DNA of 64,000 nt from Brachionus koreanus (taxonomy: Eukaryota > Rotifera > Eurotatoria > Ploima > Brachionidae), in NCBI GenBank assembly GCA_016987375.1, contig PJRA01000172.1:146126-210125 (forward strand). The letters are read 5' to 3'. The translations under genes and the position numbers were made by a program. The notes beneath the pieces are model-generated. The model did no database searches. It saw nothing but the letters and a program-made list of their open reading frames with translations, and had not been told where the DNA came from. How positions within the stretch are numbered: position 1 is the stretch's first letter; every line of letters begins with the position of its first letter. Shown piece by piece: positions 25,489 through 38,000 of this stretch.

Positions 25489-27384
25489 ATGAAAGACTGT
25501 TCTGAGCGAATATTTGATTTGCAAGTACTGAAACTAATAGATTCAGTGTACAGATCGGACTTTGAATGCATTGATCGCATTTTCACAAATGGCTTCAACC
25601 AAATTTTAGACTATTCAGAGCCATTTGAAGGAAAAACAGCGTTGATTACTTCTGCTCTAACTGGAAACCATGCAATGACTGAACACTTGATAAAACTAGG
25701 TTCTGATTTGAACGCTGTTGATTTTAAAAAAAGAACTGCTTTAATGTTTGCTTGTCAGCTCGGTGATTTTAAAACAACTGAAATTTTATGTTCAAATAAT
25801 GCAAATTTGAATTTAGTTGATTCTGATTATAAAACTGCTCTAATTCACTGTTTTATTTCTGATTCATCTAGTCATTTAGAATGTCTGCAAATTTTGCTGA
25901 AATATGGCGCTAATTGTAATCTAAAAATTTCTGGAAAAACTCCATTTCTTCATGCTTGTGAGCGTTCCAGATATATAGAAAACTTGTGCAAAAGTATTGT
26001 TTTAAGTGGCAAAGCTGATCTATCAATATTTGATGAAAATAATGGAAATTATGCGTTGCATTACTCTGCAATAAATGGTTCAGTTGACTTGAGCTATTTA
26101 TTGCTTAAAAATGGATCGAGCCCGCATTGTCAAAATTTTTCCAAACAAACTCCATCTCATTTGGCAGCTCTGCATACACACATTGATTTGTTGAAAATTC
26201 TTTGGTCTTTTGGAGCTAATTTTGATGAAAGTGATCACAATGGCAATAATGTTATGAACTATGCTTTTAAAAATTTTGATTTTAGTAAAAAAAATGATTA
26301 CTTAAAAACTGCTAAATATTTGTGTAGTAGAGGTGCTCTGCCATTTGAAAAAAATTCAAAAAGTAGCTTGCTTCCTCAGACAATTAAATTTGATAAATTA
26401 AAAATAAAAATTTATTTTATGACAAAAAAAATTTCTAAAAAATATTCAAGCTTTTATTCAAAAGAAAATGATGGTTCAGAGTTAACAGATGAACATTTTA
26501 GATATTGGATGCTGAGAGTTCACGATACTTTTACAGTAGTTCTTAAATTAATTGACGGAATTTACGAGAGCCTATTTGGCAAAATAAAGCTCATTGATAA
26601 AAAGAAGTTCATTGATTTTCTATCAAACATTAATGCCAATTTTCCCCGTTTTATTTTAGATAAGCTTTTTGGTTTGATAAGCAGCAATTTTTTTCTAGAT
26701 AAAAATAGGCTTTTCGATACCAGAACTATCAGAGCATTATCTGCTAGCAAATTTAAATTACAAAAAGGTTTGAGGCTAAAACCGATTAGAAATTCAATAA
26801 AAAAATTAAGAACAGACAAAAATATAAATTCATTGAAAATATTTATTCCTAAACAAACAATTGATTTGAAGGGAGAACACTATCAGACTTTGATTTCGGA
26901 AAGTATTGATCCATTGAGACCAGTGGATTGTACAGTAGAGCATGTATGGTCAAATGATGCTAAATGGTATTTGTCTCCTGAAGAAAAGACTAAAATTGAA
27001 TTCAGTAACTTAGTAAATAGAGGAGATATTGATGCAATTAAAAAGATTTTGTCGCAAAAAACACCACAAGAAGCTAATAGCTTGATCAATTCAAAAGACG
27101 CTTATCACAAAACACCATTGATGATTGCTGTTTCAAAAGAAAATGAGAAAATGATAGATTTTTTGTTCGAGTTTAATATTGACTTAAATTTGACTGATAA
27201 TTTTAAATGGACTGCTCTACATCATGCAGTTTATTGTGGAAATTTGAATATAATTAAGAAGCTTATACATAAAAATGCTCGAATTCAAATTAAAAATATT
27301 GGAGGACGAACAGCCTTGGATTTAGCAATCATACTAAATCATACATTGATTGAAAAATATTTAAAAAATTATTTAAAGTCTTGA
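25489..27384 (+). CDS. ANKEF1: Ankyrin repeat and EF-hand domain protein 1 homologue
   Basis: A single exon of 631 codons starts at the ATG at 25489 (MKDCSERIFDLQVLKLIDSV). The order of parts is that of vertebrate ANKEF1. An N-terminal ankyrin block comes first (KTALITSALTGNHAMTEHL, RTALMFACQLGDFKTTEIL, NYALHYSAINGS). A middle region follows where ANKEF1 has an EF-hand; here it starts with YWMLRVHDTF but no canonical Asp-rich calcium loop is visible. A second ankyrin block ends the protein (KTPLMIAVSKENEKMIDFL, WTALHHAVYCGNLNIIKKL). The landmark WSNDAKWYLSPEEKTK before the second block matches the DDSVWYIDDSEK-type linker. The absence of introns contrasts with its neighbours. The function of the family is little known. 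It converges on the two-domain PMT gene with 107 bp between stops. Confidence 0.75.
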   Translation: MKDCSERIFDLQVLKLIDSVYRSDFECIDRIFTNGFNQILDYSEPFEGKTALITSALTGNHAMTEHLIKLGSDLNAVDFKKRTALMFACQLGDFKTTEILCSNNANLNLVDSDYKTALIHCFISDSSSHLECLQILLKYGANCNLKISGKTPFLHACERSRYIENLCKSIVLSGKADLSIFDENNGNYALHYSAINGSVDLSYLLLKNGSSPHCQNFSKQTPSHLAALHTHIDLLKILWSFGANFDESDHNGNNVMNYAFKNFDFSKKNDYLKTAKYLCSRGALPFEKNSKSSLLPQTIKFDKLKIKIYFMTKKISKKYSSFYSKENDGSELTDEHFRYWMLRVHDTFTVVLKLIDGIYESLFGKIKLIDKKKFIDFLSNINANFPRFILDKLFGLISSNFFLDKNRLFDTRTIRALSASKFKLQKGLRLKPIRNSIKKLRTDKNINSLKIFIPKQTIDLKGEHYQTLISESIDPLRPVDCTVEHVWSNDAKWYLSPEEKTKIEFSNLVNRGDIDAIKKILSQKTPQEANSLINSKDAYHKTPLMIAVSKENEKMIDFLFEFNIDLNLTDNFKWTALHHAVYCGNLNIIKKLIHKNARIQIKNIGGRTALDLAIILNHTLIEKYLKNYLKS

Positions 27385-27491
27385 AAATTAAGAAGCTAAT
27401 TTTATTTGACTAAAAATTAAATAAATTGAATATAGATTATTAAATTTGGCAAAAAAAAAAAAAAAAAATTTAAAGAAAAAAAATAAGACGC

Positions 27492-29533
27492 TTAATTTCT
27501 TTTTTCAGCATAAAATATGGCATATTTTTGATGTCCTTGGTGACATCTAGTCAATTTTTCGTTCCAACCATCGACCAAATAATCAAAATCTTTAGCTGAA
27601 AACTCTTTAATAAACTCATCCTTTTGTTTGGTCAAGTGATCCAACTCTTTATTCAAATAATCAACAAACATTTTTGTTTTATCTTCTTTTCTGATATTGA
27701 CAAATCCAGTTTCTTTTAGAATAGTTTCATATTCTTCCAATGTTAAAAGATCGTATTCACGTTGTTCAACATAAACCTGGAATTCATCAGACCAAGGCTT
27801 TGGACCACTTGAAAATAGAATTAAAATAATTGTTTTTTTTTTTTTAAAAGAAAAGAATTAAGTACCAAATGTAATCACTAAAAAATATCTTGCCACCTGG
27901 TTTGAGCCATGATTGAAATTTTTGGAATAGAACTTTTTTGTTGCATATATGAAGCAAAGAATCTCGAGAAAAAATGTAATCATAATAGTTAAATGGATAG
28001 TCGTGTTTAGTAACGTCACCAATTTCAAATCGGGCCTTAAAAAAACAAATTCATATTTGATATACTAAACTCTTGTGAAAGTGATAAAAATTGCTACTTT
28101 TGCATTTTTATGTTGTTGAGATCTTTCCCAACATACTCCGATCATATTTGAAGATAAGTCCAAGCCAAAAACTTCAACACCATATTTCTAATTTTCCAAA
28201 CAAATAAAAATTAAAAAAAAAATTCTTCTTTCTAATTTTATCTAAATTATTTACTTCACTCATGTAAAAGTCAGCTAGATTTTGAAAAAAAAAACATAAA
28301 TTGATTATAATAATTTTATTCTTTAAAATAGATCTACCTCCTCCAGTTCCACAGCCAACGTCTAACACTCTCATGCCAGGCTTCAAGTCAAGTGTTTTCA
28401 AAAAGAGTTCAGTAGTCTCTTGTCCTTTGAAGACAAAATTTTTTTCATTCAGACATTTTTTTTTCATTTTTTTAACTTACCACCAGTGCTTATGTATCCC
28501 TGACCGAATATTTTCTCATATCTATAAATACCCTTTAAAGAATATTGTTTATGATCGAAAAATTCTTTTATTGTCTTAAAACCGTGATGGGCATGCAATT
28601 TGACTTTTTGAAACAAAAAACAAACTTGATTTGAATTGTTTTTCAACTAAAGATTAACATAAAATTAATGAATGATTAAATTTTGAATAAGCTTTGTTTG
28701 TACTTCAATGTAAGTTCGGTTTGGTCGGGCAAAAACCAATTCAAAACCATATATGCCGTCTTCGTCTTCAATTACTTTAGATTGAAAATAATCTACATAA
28801 GCAGTTGGTGATCTATAGACTGTTGGATTTTCATCAGCATTTTTAATATTTCCTAAAAAATTATTTTTTTTTTTTTTGAAAAAAAATTTTAATCTTTAAA
28901 TAAAGTACCTGATGAATGAAAACAGGATTCTCTCAAAAAGCAGTATCCTCCTACTTTCAAAAATTTCAACGAATTTTCAACTAATTCAAATATTTCAGTG
29001 TCATTCAAGTACATAAGAAGCCAATTGCTGAATATAATGTCAAATCTTTTTTTTTTTTTTTAATTAAAAAATTTAATTTCATTTAAATTAAATTAAAATT
29101 TACGTTCGCTTAGGAAAAGAGATTTTGGTGGCGTCTCCATGCAAAAATTCAATATTATCCAAGTCGCCATTTAATTCTCGATTTTTCTCAATGAATTTCT
29201 CAATAAAATCCACAGCAGCAACATGCTCAGCTTGCATGGCTAGCACTCTAGTGAACCGACCAATACCAGCACCAAGTTCAAGAACTCTTTTAGACTTGAA
29301 GCTTGGCAAAAACGATAGAATTTCTGGAAGCTCATTGTCGCTAATTGCCTCAGCATTCGAATCCAAAAGCATTTCTTGTATATTGGCAAACTGAGAATGC
29401 TTGACCCAATAGTCCTTCATTTTTTGTCTGTCCTCTTTAATTATTAATTTTAGAAAATTATCTTTCTAAGGGCGTAAATACCTTGATTGGTGTTTAGTTC
29501 CATACTTTCATCGTTTTTTTTTAAAGTCGGCAT
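27492..29533 (-). CDS. Two-domain phosphoethanolamine N-methyltransferase (plant-type PMT)
   Basis: Ten exons join in frame to 505 residues: 29482-29533, 29104-29434, 28909-29045, 28704-28852, 28481-28646, 28338-28424, 28255-28274, 28098-28187, 27866-28035 and 27492-27807. Both SAM-dependent methyltransferase domains are complete. MT1 has [25 protein letters not shown] and [13 protein letters not shown]2 has [37 protein letters not shown] and [16 protein letters not shown]. Such enzymes convert phosphoethanolamine to phosphocholine in three SAM-dependent steps, giving choline lipids without the PEMT route. Length and architecture match plant PEAMT and the full-length animal forms. Exon 7 is only 20 nt and encodes part of the SAM loop (ADFYMSE), yet keeps frame exactly. 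The start ATG is followed by a short linker before [10 protein letters not shown]. Confidence 0.92.
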
Positions 29534-31298
29534 TTTTTCTTTAGATTATTGTAATAATAAAAATATTCAATTTAAAAATTAATTTTGAATTTTTTTTTTC
29601 TAAATGAAAAAATAATAATTTCAAATCAACTATTTATCGCATCATTCTAATTGCGCTTTTTCTCTTTGAAAAACGTTCATTTTAGCTTAAGAAATTATAT
29701 TTTGAAAAAATGCATCGATTGCAAGATCTAATCCAAACCTTTGAATATTTTAACACATTCAGCTAATTTTGGACTTGTTTAGCTAGGAATTGTAATGCAC
29801 ATGTTATTTTTGCATTCCTCTATCACCACCGCATACATGATGGATTTTAAATTATGTGGCTTTGGAATTAAAATTATTTCTTTATTTCTAAAGGTAGCTT
29901 TTTTTCTCTATTCAAATAAATTTTAATAATTAATTAACGCTTCTAAAGAGCATTTTTTTCGGTATGGCTTGGCAAAAAAGCTTGTGAATAGAAAAAAGAG
30001 TCTGCTTGCAAAAGCGATTTTTGTGCCGCGACTAACAAAAATCGAGGCTTTTGAAAGATTTTGAAAGTTGATATTCTTATTATGCAGAAATTTCTAATAC
30101 TTCAAAACTAATGTTCATAAGCTCTTTTTTTTTTTGATAAAATATTTATAAACTAGTTTTCTCTTTTGATATTTTTTATTACTAAAATAATTTAAACTAA
30201 AGTGATACTTGGCGTATTGAATTTCTACTTATTTTTGAAAAAAAAATTGGAATTTCAATCAAACAAATAGATTTGCAAAATCTAATATCTTAATTTGAAA
30301 ATGAATTCTCATCAATTTTATTTTTAATTTTTTTTTTTAAATTAAAAGTCAAAAAGTATGTCAGCTTAATTCATGCATCTTAAATTTAGATTATATTTTT
30401 ATAAAATATGAGATCAATTTCTTTAAATTGATTTACTCGCATGTAATTAGAGTCTTATCAGTCTATTTGTTATTAATAGAGTTTTATAATTTGTTAAACA
30501 AGATTCAAATGTAAGTCAATTATAGGTATAAAAAGAGTTGAAGTATTTAGCAAAATTTTTTCAATTCAAATAAAAAAAAATTGCAATTTGAGTAATAATC
30601 AAACAAAATTTATTTGAATATCATTAAAATTATATGTTGCCATGATTTAATAAAAGTAAAAACTCAAAAGCAAATTTCTCACATTGATTTGCGCTGAGAA
30701 TATTAAATAATTAATGTTTTGACAGAAATTTGACAAGCAATCGGCACATTGATATTTAGATTTTGATAGATTAAAATCTAAAAATTCTGATGATGTTGGA
30801 AAATGAATTTTTAAATTTTTATTTAGAAAAAAAATCAAGAAAGAAAAGAATTAATTAAATTGTATGCTTCATCATAGGCATCGATGATCGAACATTATGT
30901 TCAATTCTAAAATCAGTGCACATACATTCTTATTTTTATAAATAAAATTTTTAAAAACGATAAAAAATAAAATCAACTTATCGTTTTTTAAAATAACAAT
31001 AAAACTCTTGAAAATTTACAGTAATTCTAGACTAATAATTGCATCAAACTTTGATATATTAAATAGATTTGTTTTTTAATCCTAAAATTTCAGTTTAATC
31101 ATGTTAAAATTTTATTTAAGTTTAGCTAAGAATATAATGTTTTTACTTTGCGTAAAACTAATTTTCAGCTTTGTTTTAGAAAGCGTATCGTCATAGATAG
31201 CTCAAAGGAAAAAAGTTAGAAACAGAGAAATTTTTTTTTATCAATTTACTTGGATTTAAAATTTTCCGGTGGCAAGTATTCTACTTACTAACGCTTTA

Positions 31299-31528
31299 TT
31301 AACACTCAAAAACCGGAGGGGTCTTTTGAATCNNNNNNNNNNNNNNNNNNNNNNNNNNNNNNNNNNNNNNNNNNNNNNNNNNNNNNNNNNNNNNNNNNNN
31401 NNNNNNNNNNNNNNNNNNNNNNNNNNNNNNNNNNNNNNNNNNNNNNNNNNNNNNNNNNNNNTGAAAAAAAGTATTAAAAAAGATTTAAATAAAAGGGTCA
31501 AAAAAGTCATCCGGTTTTTGAGTGTTAA
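31299..31528. mobile_element. piggyBac-like MITE spanning an assembly gap
   Basis: A 19-bp sequence, TTAACACTCAAAAACCGGA, at 31299-31317 recurs as its exact reverse complement at 31510-31528. The outermost TTAA at both ends fits the invariant TTAA target-site duplication of piggyBac elements. About 230 bp separate the outer ends in the assembly, too short for a transposase, so this looks like a non-autonomous copy. However, 129 bases inside are N (31333-31461), so true length is unknown. A related end closes at position 169. Confidence 0.7.
31333..31461. other. Assembly gap (Ns)
   Basis: A run of 129 N inside an inverted-repeat element. Confidence 0.99.
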
Positions 31529-34500
31529 AAGAAATACGTGCCAATAGTTTTATTTTAATTATTCGATAGATCTAGTTTTAAAAAGTTTATATGCAAATAC
31601 TAATAAAAAATTTTTAAAATTGATATGACAATATACATAAATCAATTTTTGTTAATATATAAATATTTGACAAATGTCTTCATTTCAAATATTTAGAGTT
31701 AATTTCTAAAAATAAGAGATTGTTTAACAACTTCATTTCCATTTAGTCTTATAATATTTCTAATCAATTGAAAAAAAGCAGTTTAGCTTAGATTTTTTTT
31801 CAATTAAACATCTTAATAAAATATTTTAAATTTTCCTAATGAATTCGATTGCTCGTACTTCTACCATTTTGTTTAGTAATAAGTTTATTTTATTTTTTAA
31901 AATCAACTCTTAAAATAAATATTTCGAGGAAACAAATTTTAGTAAGATTGTTGACAAGAAATAAAATTCCATTTTCAATTAAATTTTAATAAGCTAAATA
32001 AATAGTATAAATTTTTATTTGAAATGAAAGAATTGATGGTTTTCTGGCCTATTGAGAGAAATTCTCTAAGGAGGATGCATAAAAATTAAAAAATGAAAGT
32101 TTAAATTTTGAAATTGATTGATTAGTTATAGACGCGAAGTTAAAACAAAAAGTTAATAGATGTCACTAAATTTTCTAAATCAAATTTTACCTCATTTTGT
32201 TTCTGTTTGATTTTGCAAGTTATTCGTTCATGGTTGAAGCTGTTTAGGATTTAAAAAACTTTTAATTAATGTCAAAACGATATGAGGCTTTTTTATTTAA
32301 ATAGAAATACGTGATAATTCCTTTAGATTAAAGCATTTTATTTAATTAAAAATGGTGAGGGGCGTGCTCATTAGGAACTGGTTGTTATTTGAATTTCTTG
32401 ATTGACAAATTCATTTTTGCGGAATTTTAATAAATAAATTAACGAAAAATGAGAATTAATTTAAGCTTGAATAGTTCTTATGTTCACTTGGCTAAAAATT
32501 TTACTTAGGTATACAAATTTTGTTGAGAAAAATTTAAAAATTTTTAAAAAACTGAAATGATTATTGCATGTATTCTTTTTTTTTTTAATACTTTTTTCCT
32601 TATAATTGAAATTGAGATTTATAATAAGGGCGTCTATTCTCAATTTTTTCATGTGAACAATATATTCGTACAATTAGAGCTTTAAAAGCTTATTAGAATT
32701 TTATGCTTCTATTGAAGCGGTAATATAAAAAGCTTTTTAGGAATAAATTTACACAAGAATAGTGGAAAGTAACGCAAAAATATTCAAAAAAAAAATAGCT
32801 TATCGAAAAAATTTTAATATAAATTTGCTTGTTTCTTAATAATAATTTAAATAGATAAGTTTGACATATATTTTTTGTAAAATTTTATAGACACACCATT
32901 AAACAAGATTATCTCAAAATCAGCGCCATTATTTTTGCATTTATTTGTTAGCAATTCAATGATATTTTTGTTATCTGTTTTCAAGCATTCGTTTTTCATC
33001 AGTAAGAAAAAAATAGTGTTTTTGTTTTAGAAAACCAATTGGTAGCTCTAAATCTTTTTTTCAGCTAACTTAGCAACTGGAAAAATTCAAAGAAAATAAG
33101 TAATATTTTCTTTATTTAGAGTATAATATTAAAAATAATTTTTTTTTTCAAAACTTAATTTTTTTTTCAATAATTTCAATTTGTTATTGTTAACTATGCT
33201 CATTATTCAACAAGCTAAAGATTATGTTCTCAATTTATTTGAAATATTGAACAAATTTTCCAAATTTAACAATATATACGGCTTCTAAAGCTTAACTAAG
33301 CCATTAATATAGATTGCTAGATACTTTTTATCTTGCGTCAAGAAAAAAGCAGCATTTTATGTGCAAATTGGTAGAATTTCTTGAATTATTTTCAAGTCAT
33401 TTGATCAGCAAAAATAATTAATCTCTAATTCATTTTTAATTTTGTTGACAATTTAATTTACTAATAATTTTAAGATTGAATTATTGTTCACAGGAAACAT
33501 TCGCAAGCATTTTTTAAATCTAAGCTAGTCTAAATGAGTAGAAAGAAAAACTAATGCGCAAATTTTTTAAAATAATTATTGTTCAAATCTGTAAGTAAAT
33601 TTTTAAGTTAATTTAGTCTTAATCTATATCAGATCTGATTACTTCAAAGATGCTAATCTTATTTGAGATATTTTTATTTTTTATCGGAGTATTTCAATCA
33701 ATTTAAAGAAAAACTGGAAAATAAAATCTAAAAGCTTTGCTATTTACCAATTTGGAGAAAAATGCCAGGAATTTAAATAATTCAAAGAATAAATATTTTT
33801 TAAAATCACTCAAAGTTTATCGAGATGTTTTTTTTTTCAAAAGTTTCTAAAATTTCCGGAAATAAATTTGATGTTTAGACACTCGAAACAAATCAATGGA
33901 GCGATTTTAAATGCGAGTAACAAATAGGCCATTATCTAAAAGCACTTAATTTTTCTTTGATTGACTTAGACTTAGGATTTAAAAGTTTTAATAAGTTTTT
34001 AATTTCCTTGGATTTAATTAATATCCTTTTATTAATTAGTATAATAATTTTTGATACTTGGAAAAAATAATTAGTCAAATTAATAATCGTATTGATTTCA
34101 AGGCTCTCAAAACCTGAAACAGAAAACCTTATTAAAGCGAACAATATGGTTTTAATTCATTTCCTATTTTAGATTGTAAATCGAAACTCAAGTATTGCCA
34201 AATTTTTGGCCAATATTTGAATCTTGAAATCCAAATTGTTTCTTTTTACTCACATGAATTTTAAGTTTAAATATTGCTGGTTTGAGAGAGCTGCAAACAG
34301 TTGGTCTTACAGATAAATTGAAGAGAACTTGAAATAAATGCAATTAGTAGAAAATTTTAGAGCAAAATTGCATGATAATAGTCTTTCTAATTAGGAATAT
34401 GTAATTTTTTTATTTGATTAAGCATTTATGTAGCAATCTTGGAAATTCGATGATTGTTTCTAAATCTTAACAGAGTGCATCTGCTGCTAAATGTAAGAGA

Positions 34501-35021
34501 GAAGAAAATTTTAACCAACTTGTAAATTGTGACAGCAATAATAAAATCTAATTTAGCTATCATTAGCTTCATTAAGAATATTTAATAAACTAATGTTGTT
34601 GAGAAAAAAAAATGTGTATTAATTGATAGTAGAAAATTTGGAAGCAAGAAGGAGTCCACAAAAAACAATTTCGTCTAAATTAATTCTCATATGCTAATTA
34701 ATTAATCTAAATTATAAATTAGTCTTGGAAAAATTCAAATAGAAAAGCAACTCAAACAAATATTTAGAAACAGTTTCGTGATTCGAAAAATTTATAATTC
34801 CATTTGCATTAATCAAAGATTAGAGATCATTTCAGTATTAAAAACTAAATAAATTCTTTCTCATCTAGAATGATAATTAATAGATTAACTATTAAATTAA
34901 TGATAATGTTTTTCTTTAAATACATTTTCTATTTTAGATCCAAATGGATTAGTAAAATGATGAAATTTATCATTTTTTGTTAAATATTTTTTTGTTCTTA
35001 AAATTTAAACTCACTAAGATC

Positions 35022-38000
35022 ATGGTGTTCAGACTGAAAATTTTAATTTTTATAATCTATGTATTGCTTAATTTGGCAAATAAAAGTCTAGAAAAAGACT
35101 TGGCAAATACATCTATTCAAGAAGAATACAATTTAAATGACAATCAAAACTCGAGCAAAGAAAAACTCGAGGACATTTTAGGACCGAGGAAAAAGGGTCC
35201 CATTTTTGTCATTTGTATGAGTACCGTCTATATTCTGATCCTATTGTGCGGTCTTCTTGGAAATATATCAACCTGTTTTGTGGTCATTTATAACAACTGT
35301 ATGCATACAACTACCAATTACTACTTGTTTTCATTGGCCGTGTCCGATGTGCTTTCTCTTTTGACCGGTTTGCCGCCCGAACTCTATAGCATAATAATTG
35401 AAGCGTATCCTTGGGCTTTTGGCGAAACATTTTGTGTCGTTCGAACATTTATTTTCGAAACCACGACCATAGCTTCAGTCCTGACCATTTTGACATTTAC
35501 TTTCGAACGTTGGCTGCATATATGCAAAGCAATATATGCCAAAAAATTCTCCAGCGGGTTCTCACGAGCCTTGAAGATAATACTGTTCATTTGGATTCTC
35601 AGTGGTTTGCTGGCTTTGCCCTATGCGTTCATGACCGGCGTCTATCTCGAAGAAGAAAACAATCCAATATCCAAAACCTGTAATATTCCCAAAGAGTACA
35701 AACATTACATGAAAAATGTCATTCAATTAAGTGTTATATTTTTGTTTATAGTACCCATGACTTTGATTAGTATCATGTATATCCTAATTGGTGTTACTTT
35801 ATGGAAGTCGCAGAGCAAACACAAAGCTGGAAGTTACATTAGTCACACGTCTAGCTATACCAAAAAAGAGAGTAAATTTTCAAGCCGATTTAACAAAAAG
35901 TTTCGCAAAAAGGACACGAAAATTTCTTTTGGTGCCGAATCAAAAAAGTGCAAAAATTTGCTCCAAGATAATTTGGTCAACAACGATTCGCTATTGCGAA
36001 GAAATGCAAACGAAATTAACACAGGTGATCTCAGAAATGTGTCGTTGCATGCCTACGACCGAACATCAAAAGAATTTGAGCATATTTCCTATAGAGCAAG
36101 ACAATCTCGCAGGGATGTTGTCAAAATGCTTTGTAAGACTTTTTTACTAAGCTAAAATCTATTTATTTTAATAGCATGTTTTAATAAAGTCTTGTTTATC
36201 TTTTCTCTCGATATTTTTGCTATTATTAGAGTGAAAATTTCTTAGTTTAACAAATTTAATAATAATTATAAACTATAGCAGACTAACTTCGGAGCAATGT
36301 GATAAATGTCTTGCAATGGTTTTGACATAAACCTTTACAATGATAAAATATGTTAATAGAAAAAATTAATTTTTTTGGTTTCAAATATATATCCAGTTTG
36401 TTTTTAAATTGATTTTTGAATTTTACATTAGCTCTTTTAACTGGTAATTTGTTTCACTCGTTTACCACTCAATTTGTCAAGAAACTATTTCTATTTTTAT
36501 TTCTTGTCAGTCGTTTGGTCAGTCTTCTTGAATGTATTTGTTGAAATTTCACGAAATAACGAATGGTCATAGTGTTTTGCAAAATCTTTAAGCCAAGATT
36601 AAAATATGAACGGATATTAGGACAGAGCTGAAATTTCACACACTTAATACAATATTCTTCTTGTATATTTTTTTATGTTAGCTTCAGGGTTTTTCAGTAT
36701 GATTCCGGAGACACACGTGGTACATTTAGGGTCGAGGGTCCCCGACCTTAAATTTTCTAAAAATTGTCCGATAAAATAATCGAAAAATTATGATCCAAAG
36801 CATTTTAGATAGCTAAACTCTTTACAAATCTGTGCGAATATCTGTTCACAATTTAATCTAGGTTTGAAAATTTTGCCAAACATTATGACCCATCTATTAA
36901 TTATCATACTACCATTTTACTTCAATTTTTTTCAAATTCTAAGAAAAGTTAACAAGATGAACCTAGTAAAGATGTTGGAGTTTTTGTTTTTTGATAAAGA
37001 TTGCTAAAAACAATTATTGTTGGTTGCATAAAATTCTCTCGGAGCTTCAGGTTCGAAAACGCTAAGACAAAAAATTTCTGCAAGGCACCATTTTACTTAA
37101 TTTAAGGCCGCTAATAGCACATTAAAAACCTGAGATTAGAAAACTTGATTTTTTTCGTTTTCTAAGAAGCAAATACTTTTAGGATTAATTGCTAAAATTA
37201 AATGAAATATGCCTAAAATGATAGAGATATTCATTTTTAAAGGCAAAACTATTAATTGGCGTATACGAAAACTAACAAAAAAAATGCTTTTTACAATGGT
37301 TTTCAGGGCATTGTCAATTTTGGAACAATAACAAAATTTTTAAATTAAAATAGCGTTTTTTCTGAGGGTCTGAAAATCGTTCAGAACCAATTTTAGACTA
37401 TAAGAAAAAAAGTTATTTTAATTTAAAAATTTTGTTTATATTTTTTCGTTCTAAAATTCAGTGCTCAGTATATTTATTTGACTATTTATCTTTTTTTTCA
37501 AGTATAGAATATTCTAAGTAGCTTAATTTTGGTGCTTAATTCTAAATTATTTTTTCCTTCTTCTAAAAAGTCCCGTATCCTTCGTTTCTATATGTAAAAT
37601 AAGTTTAAATAATACAGGTTGCTTTGTAAAAATTTAATTTATAAAAAAGTTAATGTGTTATTTATTCTTTTTTTGTTCTTAAAATGCAAAATGTTACAAT
37701 ATTAATACTTGCATTAATTTTCAAAGTCTGCTAATAATGTTCAGACTCTTTAGAAAACGCACCATGCTCAAATAAATCAAAATTTTATTCTGCTTGTCTT
37801 GCAGATTAAAATTTAGGCAATGTTGTCAATAATGCAACTATAAATCTCAATAAAAAAAAACAGACACTGCTATTATAATCAATGCTGCACTGTAAACGAT
37901 CGAGGTACAATTTTTTGTGTATTAAGTTAAAATTCGAGTGTTACACACATAAATATACAAATAAAGAAAATGTATATATATGTTGTAAAATTTTTTTGAC

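Larger units (their letters stand above)
29534..35021. other. Long intergenic spacer
   Basis: This 5.5-kb stretch lies between the PMT start and the GPCR start. Apart from the TTAA-bounded repeat at 31299-31528 with its N gap, I see only A/T-rich sequence with stops in all frames. It may include regulatory sequence or untranslated first exons of the GPCR gene, but nothing specific is supportable. Confidence 0.5.

Noticed and set aside
30647..30838. 63-codon minus-strand open stretch
   Set aside because: No homology, no splice signals that extend it, A/T-rich composition.
34977..35021. Upstream non-ATG extension of the GPCR
   Set aside because: It begins with TTG; the ATG at 35022 is followed by a plausible signal peptide.
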